Positions 1 through 9,260 of a stretch of DNA of 64,000 nucleotides are shown in pieces. The translations under genes and the position numbers were made by a program. Under the pieces are notes generated by a model, which made no database searches, had not been told where the DNA came from, and saw only the letters and a program-made list of their open reading frames with translations. Every line of letters starts with the position of its first letter. The first letter of the stretch is position 1. Origin of the DNA: Ignavibacteria bacterium (GTDB lineage: Bacteria > Bacteroidota > Ignavibacteria > Tepidaquicellales > OLB5); contig JADZAP010000001.1 of assembly GCA_020852705.1 (NCBI GenBank), positions 116,610 through 180,609 on the forward strand. The letters are read 5' to 3'.

Positions 1-905
1 TTATAGTCTTTAACTGCAAATCCTGCATTGCCTATAACTTCCGCAATTGCCCCGCCCTTATTTGATACCGGTATGCACCCATAAAGCATTGCTTCAACCT
101 GTGCAATTCCAAATGCCTCGTAATATGAAAGCTGCATATATATGCTCGCAGTTTTATAATATTCAATCAGCTCTTCAACCGAACTTGTTGCAACTTTAAT
201 CTCAACATTTTCCGAATTTATAAGTGATGATAAAAATTTCAGGGTTTCAGTACCTTCATTGTGACCAATTGCATAAAATTTAACTTCATACTCTGGGTAT
301 CTTTTGGTGAACTCCTCACCTAATTTTATGAAAAAATCAAGACGTTTGCGTTTAGCTTCCTTTATAAACTCACCTCCGCCTCCAACTGTTATAATAATAT
401 TTTTTTTAAGCGGAATAATTTCAGCAGGTACAAATTTTAATGTATCTACACAGCAGTATATGGTTTCAATTTTTTCTGCAGGCACTGCCTGCTGAAGGTA
501 GCTGTTTATTATTTCAGATACAGCAAACAGTTTTGTGCAGTTTTTAACTGAGTATGTTACACAAAACTTCCTGAACTTTTCCTTTAAGCCCTTCGGGCTG
601 CCAGGCAGAATTTCATCTGCATCATATCCGCCAATATTTATTATACAAATTTTTCCAAACAGCTTTGCAAAAAATACGGGCAGTAATGAGTGATAATCAG
701 CAAACCAGATAAATACTACCTTATAGCGGTAAATATTTAACAGCAGCCAGAACAATTGTTTTATTAAAGCAATAAAAAATCCCGCACCTTTAGTTGTATT
801 AACCTCATACATTTCTACCGAAAACTTCTCGGAAAGTATTAAAACATCGTTTTCAACTGTACGAGCATTAAAACCTTTATGTTTTATGAATAGCAGGGGA
901 GTCAA
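1..905 (-). CDS. Glycosyltransferase, GT4-like, C-terminus cut by window edge
   Basis: The visible part reads as a GT-B fold glycosyltransferase that would add a sugar to a surface polysaccharide on the cytoplasmic side. An N-terminal half with a hydrophobic stretch near residues 48-66 is followed by a typical second half: a VGGGG segment, a long linker, then SYYEAFGIAQVEAM and GGAIAEVIG, which resemble the E-x7-E nucleotide-sugar site of GT4 enzymes. There is no ATG near the front. I chose the TTG that overlaps the stop of the upstream methyltransferase (T-TGA), giving MTPLLFIKHKG; this is a normal coupled start, but an earlier ATT or ATA cannot be excluded. The stop codon lies outside the window. 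It is the last visible gene of the minus-strand polysaccharide run. The family is well supported, the sugar specificity unknown. Confidence 0.75.
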   Translation of the reverse strand, partial: MTPLLFIKHKGFNARTVENDVLILSEKFSVEMYEVNTTKGAGFFIALIKQLFWLLLNIYRYKVVFIWFADYHSLLPVFFAKLFGKICIINIGGYDADEILPGSPKGLKEKFRKFCVTYSVKNCTKLFAVSEIINSYLQQAVPAEKIETIYCCVDTLKFVPAEIIPLKKNIIITVGGGGEFIKEAKRKRLDFFIKLGEEFTKRYPEYEVKFYAIGHNEGTETLKFLSSLINSENVEIKVATSSVEELIEYYKTASIYMQLSYYEAFGIAQVEAMLYGCIPVSNKGGAIAEVIGNAGFAVKDY

Positions 906-1771
906 TTGTTTTTTCTGTATAAAATAAATTTACTGTTTTTGCTGTATTTTTGAAATGGTGTAATAACTGAATCCAGAACCGAAAGGGGATAGCCAGCTAA
1001 CTTACCAATAAAGTCATTATTTCTGAATACCGTCAGCCCCCCGTTTAACAACCAGAAAAATGGTTTATTAAGTAAATCAAATACCGGATATTTGAAATCA
1101 AAGTTTTTATTAAGTAAATAATTATATCTGTGATATATTTTTAAATTTTCAGCTCCGCCATTATTAAATTGTTCATTAAGATAATCAATGTGTCTTGATA
1201 CATCATGTGTATATTTACTTCCTTCGGCATGATTGGTTTTTCTGTATATACTTATTGCATCACCAACTATTATAAAACCTCCGGGCTTTACCAAACTGCT
1301 AATATTTTTTACAGCCCTTTTAAATTTTGTATCATCTGTTATATGCAAAAGAACATCAACAATGCATATCAGGTCAAACTTGCCTGTATTATCTTTTACA
1401 AACTCATCATCTTCAGAAATATCTTTTCTTACAAAATTAAATTCAGTGTATTTTACTTTGAGGTTTTTAACCGATTCCTCGCTAATATCTGCACCTGTAT
1501 AATTTTTAACTCCGGCACGGTAAAAATAATTTGTATAAAATCCTGTGCCCGGTCCTGTTTCAAATACATTAATTTTATCATTCAGCAAAAAAGAATAATT
1601 TTTACTTAGTTCATTAATTACATTTTCAAAACCCTTAAGATATTTTTTATAAAGGATTAAATTATATGATTCAGGCCAGTTAGGCCAGCCAACTCCTTTA
1701 AGTGAAGTGTTTTGGCTCAATAGCTTATCCCAATACTCCTGTGTTAAATTATTAGCAGTTTTTTCAGACAT
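902..1771 (-). CDS. Class I SAM-dependent methyltransferase
   Basis: The 289-residue protein has a Rossmann-type methyltransferase core: ETGPGTGFYT (residues 71-80) is motif I, GADIS (93-97) holds the acidic ribose-binding residue, and a DLICIVDVLLHI stretch (133-144) is motif IV. This is the arrangement of small-molecule methyltransferases (Methyltransf_11/23 type). It overlaps the upstream flippase gene by 8 bp and the downstream glycosyltransferase by 4 bp, so the three are probably one transcript. A role in methylating a sugar or lipid-linked glycan intermediate is inferred from that context; nothing in the sequence fixes the substrate. The C-terminal third is basic and hydrophobic without a clear membrane helix. 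Confidence 0.85.
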   Translation of the reverse strand: MSEKTANNLTQEYWDKLLSQNTSLKGVGWPNWPESYNLILYKKYLKGFENVINELSKNYSFLLNDKINVFETGPGTGFYTNYFYRAGVKNYTGADISEESVKNLKVKYTEFNFVRKDISEDDEFVKDNTGKFDLICIVDVLLHITDDTKFKRAVKNISSLVKPGGFIIVGDAISIYRKTNHAEGSKYTHDVSRHIDYLNEQFNNGGAENLKIYHRYNYLLNKNFDFKYPVFDLLNKPFFWLLNGGLTVFRNNDFIGKLAGYPLSVLDSVITPFQKYSKNSKFILYRKNN

Positions 1772-3233
1772 TTATTTTAAGATATTTTCTTATAATTTTC
1801 TTTGCAGTTTCAATTTCAATACTTTCATATATATTTAATGGTAAAAGCAATAAAGGAAATACTATGCTTGTAATTATTCGTAAAGAAATATCAAGCCATT
1901 TTGGCTGAATATTAAAATATTGGAAAACAAATATAATAATTCCCGCTAAAATAAATATAATGCTTAATTTTAGAGTTTCATATTTAATAAAGTAAAATTT
2001 CTTTGAAAAAATATACATTGAAACTATTAGTATAAAAAATGATACAAAGGTTGAAATTGCAGCCCCATACATTCCAATTAAAGGAATTAATAAATAGTTT
2101 AATAATATATTCAGCAGCAATGCTCCGCATTGAAAATAAAATATCAGGTCATTGCGTTTTGCATGATGATAGCTCATATATGAAATTGTAAGCATACCGT
2201 AAAATACCAATGACATTGATAATATTGAAACAAGTTTTTGCGATTCCCAATATTCCGGTTTTGTTGGGATATAAATTTTTATTATGTATGGTATCAATAA
2301 ACTTATAACAATCGCACCCCAAACATATAATAAAAATGAATACGTTACTGATTTTGTAAAAAATCTGGCAGCATTAGAATCTTTCAATTTTTGCCAAAAT
2401 ATTGCATTAAATGCCAGCTGAAACGGTGAAATTAAAACAAATGTTAAAATACCGCTTATATTTGAGGCAAGACTGAATAAACCAACATCATCGGGCTTGC
2501 CAATAAATCCCAGAATAAACCTGTTTACACTGTTCAAAAGCATTGAAACAACTCCGGTTAACATTAAAGGAAATGAAAATGCAATCAATTCTTTTAAATG
2601 TGCAAAACTAAAGTTAAAATTCAATCTCTTTAAAAGAAATGGCAGAAGAATAATAAATGTTATACACGGCGCAGCAAATTTAGAAATAAAAATACCTTCA
2701 AGTTTATTATTTGTATAAATTAAAAAATATAGCTGCATAAGCAAAGCTATAACGGTTGATGTAATTGTAATAAGCAGATATTTCACGGGCTTATTTTCTG
2801 CCCGTAAAAGTGAAAGTGGTATCACCATTAATGCTTCAAAGCATGCAATTAAAAAAGTTAATACAATTATATTGCGGAATGCTGGGTTATCAAAAATAAT
2901 TATTGATAATGATTCTGAAAAAATATATCCGGCTAAAATCAGTACAAGGTTTAATCCTGTAAGATACACCAGAATTGTAAATATTAATGATCTTTTTTCC
3001 TGTTTGTTTTCAGTAAGTGTATACCACCTTAATAGTGCAGTTTCCATTCCAAATAGTGAGATGGCAAATATTATTTGCCAGAATCTCTCAAATCTATCCA
3101 GAATACCATACTCGCTGACTGTAAAATAAATTGATATAACGGGGGTAATTATAAAAGATACAAATTTAAGTGAAATCCTGCTCAATCCGTAGATTGCGGA
3201 TTGTTTAATTGTATTTTTAATATCCTGTAGCAA
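1764..3233 (-). CDS. Polysaccharide flippase (Wzx/MATE-like, MOP superfamily)
   Basis: This 489-residue protein is hydrophobic throughout, with about a dozen or more membrane helices, a loop pattern typical of O-antigen flippases, and an N-terminal segment (IKQSAIYGLSRISLKFVSF) like that of polysaccharide biosynthesis proteins of the RfbX/Wzx family. The known role of the family is to flip undecaprenyl-linked oligosaccharide across the inner membrane. The gene stops inside the next gene (8 bp overlap) and is followed by a methyltransferase and a glycosyltransferase, which supports a surface-glycan role. The ATG chosen is the first Met after an in-frame stop. The upstream side is separated from the T9SS gene by a terminator hairpin, so this gene probably begins a transcription unit. 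MATE drug efflux is the main alternative but fits the context less well. Confidence 0.85.
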   Translation of the reverse strand: MLQDIKNTIKQSAIYGLSRISLKFVSFIITPVISIYFTVSEYGILDRFERFWQIIFAISLFGMETALLRWYTLTENKQEKRSLIFTILVYLTGLNLVLILAGYIFSESLSIIIFDNPAFRNIIVLTFLIACFEALMVIPLSLLRAENKPVKYLLITITSTVIALLMQLYFLIYTNNKLEGIFISKFAAPCITFIILLPFLLKRLNFNFSFAHLKELIAFSFPLMLTGVVSMLLNSVNRFILGFIGKPDDVGLFSLASNISGILTFVLISPFQLAFNAIFWQKLKDSNAARFFTKSVTYSFLLYVWGAIVISLLIPYIIKIYIPTKPEYWESQKLVSILSMSLVFYGMLTISYMSYHHAKRNDLIFYFQCGALLLNILLNYLLIPLIGMYGAAISTFVSFFILIVSMYIFSKKFYFIKYETLKLSIIFILAGIIIFVFQYFNIQPKWLDISLRIITSIVFPLLLLPLNIYESIEIETAKKIIRKYLKINV

Positions 3234-3270
3234 TCTGCAAAATTATTTAAAAAATTAGTCTAAATAAATG

Positions 3271-3302
3271 AAAAAGGCAGGGTTATTTGCCCTGCCATTT
3301 TT
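3271..3302 (-). terminator. Rho-independent terminator of the FG-GAP/UnbV gene
   Basis: GGCAGGG and CCCTGCC form a perfect 7-bp stem around a short AT-rich loop, with A-run on the left and T-run on the right as read on the plus strand. On the minus strand this gives stem plus T-tract just after the stop of the FG-GAP/UnbV gene. The A/T symmetry means it could also stop plus-strand transcription. Confidence 0.85.
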
Positions 3303-3319
3303 GGTATAAAATTCTGATT

Positions 3320-5038
3320 TTATTTTAAAATTATCATTTTCTTTGTTTCATAGAAATCAGCAGTTTTTAATTCATAAATGTAAATACCGCTTGATAATCC
3401 TGAACCGTCAAAATCAAATTTATAAGTTCCATAAGACTGGTTTTCATTAACAATATTCTTTACAAATTTCCCGTTAATATCATAAACTTTTAATGTAACA
3501 AAACCTGTTTTAGACAAAGAATATGCTATTTGAGTTACAGGATTAAATGGATTCGGATAATTCTGTTTCAATTCAAATTTCACAGGTAATTCACTGTTTA
3601 AAATTCCGGTGGGGCATTCTGTAACAGTTAAAAACTGATTTACAGCTACATTTGTTAATATCTTGGTAATACCTATTGTCCAGTTAATTAATATAGAGTC
3701 AATTATTGAAGCTGTACCCAAACCAAAATGCTGCCATAACATACTTTGCGATCCGTTACCTCCCTGAACATAACGAAGCATTCTTTTCCCCCCGGCAACT
3801 ACTGTAACTTTTGTACCAATTGCAGATTTATTTAATGTGCATCCTTTTAATTTTATAACTATATATTTGTTGCTGTTTGATGTTATATTTTGATAAAAAT
3901 AATTATTGATCGGGTTAGAAGTGCTTCCGTTTGCTACAAAAAGATCCAGTTTACCGTCGTTATTAAAATCTGCCAATGACCCGGCATCACTTGCACCGCC
4001 TCCCAATGCTACTATATCATTATTTACCTTTGTAAAACTCGCCCCGTTATTATTTATATATAATGCATTAAAACTGCCGGATCTTTTGGGGACAAACAGG
4101 TCAATATAACCATCATTATTTATATCTCCCCATGCAGGATAGTAGCTGTAACCAAATTCCTGTGAAGGTGCCAGAGAGGTTAAAGTAAAAGTACCGTTTC
4201 TTTCATTGTGATATAATCTGTTATTATCGTTATTGTATGTAACTAAAAGGTCAAGCCACCCGTCATTATCATAATCAGCCCAGGAGCAACCTGCCCCCCA
4301 CCCGATATATTGAACCGGAGCAACATTTGTGATTTTTGTAAAAGTGCCGTTACCATTATTCTTATATAAAAAACATTTTTGACTCTGGTAATTAACAACA
4401 AACAGATCAGGCCATCCGTCATTATCGTAATCTCCCCATTGACAGCTTCTGCTTTCACCGCCATCCGTTACAATTGCTCCTGTAGTAATTTTTGTAAAAG
4501 TACCATTTCCGTTATTTTTATATAAACAGTTATTTTGATTCTGACCGTTTGAAACAAACATATCCAGCCAGCCGTCTTTGTTATAATCACCCCATGAACA
4601 CCCGGTACTACTGTTTTGATCAGTAACTATATTCCCGGTAACAATCCTGGTAAACTCAGTTGAATCATTCCTGAATAGAAAATTTACATTACTGAAATAT
4701 CTGGTAATATACAGATCCAGTTTACCGTCATTTGTATAATCTCCCCATGTAACTCCGTTGCAGCTTAAATTTACATCTATCAATGTATTATTTCCGCGGC
4801 CAAAAGTTCCGTTACCGTTATTCACATAAACCAAGATCGGACTTCTGCAGGACCAGCAGCCGTCATTCCAGGGTACAACAGCAAGATCCTGAAATCCGTC
4901 ATTGTTATAATCACCCCAGGCAGACATGGAATATGAACCAACATCTGTAGCTATTATACCTGTTGTTATTCTGTTAAAATATGGCTGTGCAATTGAAACC
5001 GATGTGCAAATAAAAATCAGTAAGATAATCTTTTTCAT
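3320..5038 (-). CDS. Secreted FG-GAP/VCBS beta-propeller with ASPIC/UnbV domain and T9SS tail
   Basis: A Sec signal peptide (MKKIILLIFICTSVSIAQ) leads into seven repeats built around WGDYxNDGxxDLxV, the FG-GAP/VCBS calcium-binding blade of integrin-like beta-propellers. Roughly residues 395-475 match the ASPIC/UnbV domain (RYVQGGNGSQSM, then FGLG and a DSILINW strand). The last ~80 residues are a type A T9SS sorting domain with NYPNPFNP and a final KKMIILK. The protein should therefore cross the outer membrane through T9SS and stay attached or be released. UnbV-type proteins are usually taken to be cell-surface or carbohydrate-associated; the ligand is unknown. It sits as a single gene between the flippase and yfhO. 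Its length of 572 is normal for such proteins. Confidence 0.9.
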   Translation of the reverse strand: MKKIILLIFICTSVSIAQPYFNRITTGIIATDVGSYSMSAWGDYNNDGFQDLAVVPWNDGCWSCRSPILVYVNNGNGTFGRGNNTLIDVNLSCNGVTWGDYTNDGKLDLYITRYFSNVNFLFRNDSTEFTRIVTGNIVTDQNSSTGCSWGDYNKDGWLDMFVSNGQNQNNCLYKNNGNGTFTKITTGAIVTDGGESRSCQWGDYDNDGWPDLFVVNYQSQKCFLYKNNGNGTFTKITNVAPVQYIGWGAGCSWADYDNDGWLDLLVTYNNDNNRLYHNERNGTFTLTSLAPSQEFGYSYYPAWGDINNDGYIDLFVPKRSGSFNALYINNNGASFTKVNNDIVALGGGASDAGSLADFNNDGKLDLFVANGSTSNPINNYFYQNITSNSNKYIVIKLKGCTLNKSAIGTKVTVVAGGKRMLRYVQGGNGSQSMLWQHFGLGTASIIDSILINWTIGITKILTNVAVNQFLTVTECPTGILNSELPVKFELKQNYPNPFNPVTQIAYSLSKTGFVTLKVYDINGKFVKNIVNENQSYGTYKFDFDGSGLSSGIYIYELKTADFYETKKMIILK

Positions 5039-5126
5039 AACTATAGTTGTTTAGTTATAAAAACAGTGAATTTATGTTCTATAAAATAGCAAATAAATTT
5101 GCTGTAAACAATATATAATTATATTT

Positions 5127-7733
5127 CTATTGGTTTTCGGCTGTTTCTGTGGTTTCTTGCTGTTTTTTTCTGCGGAAATACAGCCCGCCTATGCCTATAC
5201 CAAGTATAGCAGCAAGAAGTATATTTGAACCCATTGCAATATTTTTGCCGGTGTAATATGTTGAAGATTCAAATTTAAACTCAACTTTATGTTTGCCTTT
5301 AGGCACAACAACACCGCGGAATAAATAATTGGTCTTTAATATTTCCGCCTGTTTATCATCTATATATACCTTCCAGTCAGGATAGTAAACTTCGCTGACA
5401 TAAAGCAGATTATTACCTGATGCATTTACATCTAAAGTAACATCATGTATATCATACGAGGTAATTACAGCCGATGCTGTTGAGTCAGCCGGCTCAATAA
5501 CACTTCCCGGATCTTTTTCCAAAAATGCTGTTTCTCTTGGGTCAACCGTTCCCGCTTTTATGGTATTTAAAATTTCCAGTCCGCCCGAAGTTTTAACATT
5601 CTTTACAAAATATGCTTTTGGCAAATAATTATTGTTCCGTAAAACATACTTGCTCCCTTTAAATACAGGGGTAAACATTGAGTCACTATAGGGCTGATCG
5701 GTAATTATATATTTAGTGCTCATCAGCCGCCATGCAGCGGGATTTGTTAATCCAACAACATCATCCATATCCTGATATATTCTCAGCTTCGCGCCCTGAT
5801 AGCCGTATATATTCTGCAATCGCCAGTATGCAAGTGTGTTTTCTCTAACCGGCTGTCCTTTCTGCAGATTCAGCACTCTGAAATCATAAGTATTTTTTTC
5901 GTTCTTTAATATCCAGTCAACATAATCAGGTGTTTTAAAGTATGCTTCGCTGTCGGTTTTGTTATCCCAATGCAGAGTTTTAAAATCAATGTGCCACAGG
6001 TCAATTAAACAAATCAGTATCAGCGAAAGTATGAATATCTGATATTTAATATTACCCTTTATATAGAGATATATCATACCAAACGATACAAGCAGCAGCA
6101 ATCCAACAACAAGCATTTCTGATTTTACATTATCATACGCAATCTGTGAAATTTGCCCGATATATTGCTGTATCTGCTGCTGATTTGCACCCTGTGCAGT
6201 CAGTTTCTGCACTAAAGTGCTTGATGCAACCTGTTTAAAATAAAAATCCTGAAATCCGATTATTGAAAATAATATTGGCAGTGCCAATATAGGAAATATA
6301 AATTTTGATGAATTTAAAAATTTTGCTGTAATTGCTTTATCTTTTGTTATATCAATCACTGATTTTATCCCAAATGCGGCAAGAATTACAAATGCCGCAT
6401 TTATTAGAATATGTATCATTACAGGTGCACGGAAACTTGAGAAGTAGGGCATATTATAGAATAAAATATCATATAACAGAGGCCACGTTCTGCCAAATGA
6501 AAGCAGCAGCGATAAAAAGGCAATTACAACCATTGCCTGTACCATTGCACTTTTTTTAAAGTTGTAATAAATCCCAATAAATGCCAGCATTATTGTTATC
6601 ACACCAAAATACATAGGCATTGTGTTAAACGGCATTTGTCCCCAGTATGTATTTGTTCTTTGACCTTTTACTTCAACATCGCCAAATCCTACCCAATAGG
6701 GAACAACAAATGTTAATACTTCTTCAGGTGAAAATGACCAGTTAGTTGAATATTCATAATCAGCCGCACCCTGAACATTATTATTACCCTGCTGCTGTGT
6801 TATTGCGGGTGCCCCGCGAATTGAATATTTATTGTATTCACGGCTTGCCATGTATGAGTCAGCATACATTGCAGCACTTAGCCCTGCGCCAAGCCCAAAC
6901 ATAATTAGCAGGTAAAGTGCGGGCTTAAAATCAATTTTCTTTGCTAAATTAAATATCAATCTGTAAAGCAAATATACACCTGTACCTCCAAAAAAATAAA
7001 AAAGCATCTGCACGTGGTTACTGCTCATTTGCACATGAATAAAGAAAACCATTATACCAAAATATAGTAAAACCCTGAAAATATTTTCCTTAATTTTTCC
7101 TTCTGAAATAATATCATACAGCTTTTCAAGCATCAGAAGTACTGCGGGAAACATCATTACAGCTATTAGTTTACTGTTATGACCAACAATTATCATTTGT
7201 ATAATTGGTGTTATAAATACCGAGGCAATTGCTGAATATAGAGCAATAAGTTTATTTTTAAATTTATATTCAATCAAAAAATAAAATGAAAAGCCAAAAA
7301 TAATATAAAACACAACAATTGCCCAAACATCATTTCCGCTGAATAGCAGATATACGGCATCGCGTAAATATACCCACACTGCATGTGAAAGGTCATACAT
7401 TCTTTCCAGATGCGGAACAAGTGCAGCAAAACTTGGCATTCCGTTGAATATGTAAGGAACCCACAGCGGAAACTCGCCTTTTGCTTTGGCATCATCAAGG
7501 AAAGTTTTAAAACTTCCCGAGGCAATATTATCCGCTGAAGAAAATACCTTACCGCCAAACAACCCCTGATTAAAAAATATCATTATTAATATCAAAATTA
7601 CTGCTAAAAACAGGGGAGTTTGCCATTTTTCCGGAATTAAATCAATTGTGTAACTTCTTGATGTATCCTTTTTTAAGGGATTAGGTTTTGCAGTACTTGT
7701 TTTTGCCTGCGATTTGTTTGTTTGTTTTGCCAT
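5127..7733 (-). CDS. YfhO family membrane protein
   Basis: The 868-residue product starts with a Lys/Thr-rich cytosolic tail (~35 residues), then about a dozen membrane helices (about residues 37-560) in the pattern of YfhO/GT-C-type integral membrane proteins, including NQGLFGGKVFSSAD and the SFRAPVMIHI segment after SLLLSFGR. A soluble extracytoplasmic domain (about 600-825) carries the YLPKAYFV and EVYYPDWKVYIDD features seen in YfhO proteins, followed by a last helix and a basic tail ending KKQQETTETAENQ. In Gram-positives YfhO acts in glycosylation of lipoteichoic acid; here, beside polysaccharide genes, a lipid-linked sugar transfer outside the inner membrane is a reasonable inference. 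The 71-bp gap to the upstream glycosyltransferase allows cotranscription. Confidence 0.88.
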   Translation of the reverse strand: MAKQTNKSQAKTSTAKPNPLKKDTSRSYTIDLIPEKWQTPLFLAVILILIMIFFNQGLFGGKVFSSADNIASGSFKTFLDDAKAKGEFPLWVPYIFNGMPSFAALVPHLERMYDLSHAVWVYLRDAVYLLFSGNDVWAIVVFYIIFGFSFYFLIEYKFKNKLIALYSAIASVFITPIIQMIIVGHNSKLIAVMMFPAVLLMLEKLYDIISEGKIKENIFRVLLYFGIMVFFIHVQMSSNHVQMLFYFFGGTGVYLLYRLIFNLAKKIDFKPALYLLIMFGLGAGLSAAMYADSYMASREYNKYSIRGAPAITQQQGNNNVQGAADYEYSTNWSFSPEEVLTFVVPYWVGFGDVEVKGQRTNTYWGQMPFNTMPMYFGVITIMLAFIGIYYNFKKSAMVQAMVVIAFLSLLLSFGRTWPLLYDILFYNMPYFSSFRAPVMIHILINAAFVILAAFGIKSVIDITKDKAITAKFLNSSKFIFPILALPILFSIIGFQDFYFKQVASSTLVQKLTAQGANQQQIQQYIGQISQIAYDNVKSEMLVVGLLLLVSFGMIYLYIKGNIKYQIFILSLILICLIDLWHIDFKTLHWDNKTDSEAYFKTPDYVDWILKNEKNTYDFRVLNLQKGQPVRENTLAYWRLQNIYGYQGAKLRIYQDMDDVVGLTNPAAWRLMSTKYIITDQPYSDSMFTPVFKGSKYVLRNNNYLPKAYFVKNVKTSGGLEILNTIKAGTVDPRETAFLEKDPGSVIEPADSTASAVITSYDIHDVTLDVNASGNNLLYVSEVYYPDWKVYIDDKQAEILKTNYLFRGVVVPKGKHKVEFKFESSTYYTGKNIAMGSNILLAAILGIGIGGLYFRRKKQQETTETAENQ

Positions 7734-7804
7734 TTACTATTTAATAATTGCTGTAAGCTTATTTTTAATTTTATATTTTTAATTGCTGATTTGTATTTTC
7801 TGAT

Positions 7805-9154
7805 TTATATTTGCTGTGCAAACACTTCGGCAAGCTTTTGTGTTAAAAGCTTTCTTTCATATTTATCAGCAGCATTTTTATTTTGAGATGGTAAAATTGC
7901 CGTATTATTTTCAAAAAAACCATTATATAATTTAAGGTAATTTTCTTTTAATATTTCAGGGCGGTTATGCGGTGTAATTATTCCGGCATTTGTTTCAATT
8001 AGCAGGTCTTTTGCTTCGCCATCTCCGGTGATTGCAAATATCGGCTTACCTGTTATAGCAGCCGCACCAAGATACTCAAACACTTTTCCGCTTAGTATCA
8101 TTTTTGAATATTTATCCTCGTCAATCAATAACAGCATTGCATCGGCTTTCATTAAATAATCAATGCTTTTGGAGTGGGGGACGTATGGAATAAGCTCAAT
8201 ACATTCTTTAAGCGGAGAATTATTTATATAACTTAAAATATCACTTCCCAATCTTCCAACAAATATAAATTTAATCTTATCCTTTTCAACTTTATTTTCA
8301 TTCACAAGTTCACCAACAGTATTTAAAAGGTAAAACGGATTTCGTTTGCCGTACATTGAGCCAGTATATACAATAGTAAATTTATCATTTTTTTTATTCG
8401 GAACTGAGGCATTTGTATAATCCTCTTTATCAAAACCGTTTCTTAAGAGTATAAAATTTGTTTTTGCAGCAATTTTTGGATATTTCCGCTCAAAATCTTC
8501 TTTCATTCCGCCTGCTACAATTGTTACTGCATCAGCATTATCAAGAGTAGTGCGTTCATATTTCTTATCAATTTTTTTTGGCAAAAACCACCTGTTAGGT
8601 GTTGTTAAATAATCTGTCCACGCATCGCGGAAATCAGATACCCACGGTATTTTTTTGCCGAGCAATTTTTCTGAATACTTTTTCAGCTCCATTGCAATTA
8701 ACGCGCAGGTATATGGCGGTGATGATGAAAATATTATATCAGGTTTATGTTTTTCTATAATTTTTTTGCCTTCTTTTACTGCGTATTTCTTCCAGCCAAT
8801 TCTTGCATCGGGTATAAAAAATGTTGCTCTTACAAATTCAGCTAATTTATCTCTTATGCCTGATTTATTACCGCCATCTATATTATTTACATCAACTGCA
8901 GTATCTTTTGGCTTACCTGTTAACTTGCGGTAATGGCTGTATGGTTCAAAAATATCTGTGCGGTAAACAGTAATTTCCGGTGGAATTTCCTGTAACAAAG
9001 ATTCATCTCTTGCCGGAAAATCACCATCTTTCACTGTAAGTACAATTGGCTGCCACCCAATAGCAGGCAGGTATTTTACAAACTTTAATACCCGCTGAAC
9101 TCCCGGTCCCCCGGAAGGAGGAAAGTAATATGATATGATTAATGCCTTTTTCAA
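7805..9154 (-). CDS. Glycosyltransferase family 4 protein
   Basis: It is a 449-residue GT-B enzyme. The N-domain opens with IISYYFPPSGGPGVQR (6-21), the Gly-rich acceptor loop of the family. SSSPPYTCALIA (143-154) and SDFRDAW (173-179) follow. The C-domain begins at IVYTGSMYGKR (261-271) and contains SGKVFEYLGA (355-364), the nucleotide-sugar binding region. This layout is common in exopolysaccharide and capsule clusters. It is clearly paralogous to the TTG-started glycosyltransferase further right in the window (both begin IISYYFPP, then GVQR, KYL, GWQP, VLTV). ATG start; no Shine-Dalgarno visible. Sugar and acceptor cannot be read from the sequence. Confidence 0.9.
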   Translation of the reverse strand: MKKALIISYYFPPSGGPGVQRVLKFVKYLPAIGWQPIVLTVKDGDFPARDESLLQEIPPEITVYRTDIFEPYSHYRKLTGKPKDTAVDVNNIDGGNKSGIRDKLAEFVRATFFIPDARIGWKKYAVKEGKKIIEKHKPDIIFSSSPPYTCALIAMELKKYSEKLLGKKIPWVSDFRDAWTDYLTTPNRWFLPKKIDKKYERTTLDNADAVTIVAGGMKEDFERKYPKIAAKTNFILLRNGFDKEDYTNASVPNKKNDKFTIVYTGSMYGKRNPFYLLNTVGELVNENKVEKDKIKFIFVGRLGSDILSYINNSPLKECIELIPYVPHSKSIDYLMKADAMLLLIDEDKYSKMILSGKVFEYLGAAAITGKPIFAITGDGEAKDLLIETNAGIITPHNRPEILKENYLKLYNGFFENNTAILPSQNKNAADKYERKLLTQKLAEVFAQQI

Positions 9155-9194
9155 CTATTTTAATTTAAAACAAAACAATATATCGCAGTAAATA

Positions 9195-9260
9195 CAGAAA
9201 GTATTAATTTATAAATGGTTTTTCTTTGAGCCCTAGCCGCTTAGTCTGTGGCTTTAGGTT
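9195..9260 (-). terminator. Possible weak terminator-like hairpin
   Basis: Just after the minus-strand methyltransferase stop, CCTAAAGCCAC and GCGGCTAGG can pair imperfectly around a short loop and are followed on the minus strand by an A/T-rich stretch. The stem has mismatches and the T-run is interrupted, so this is only a possibility. Confidence 0.25.

Noticed and set aside
1205..1609. Plus-strand 134-residue open frame inside the methyltransferase gene
   Set aside because: Antisense to a well-supported family gene, no family match, cysteine/isoleucine-rich composition typical of AT-rich shadow frames.
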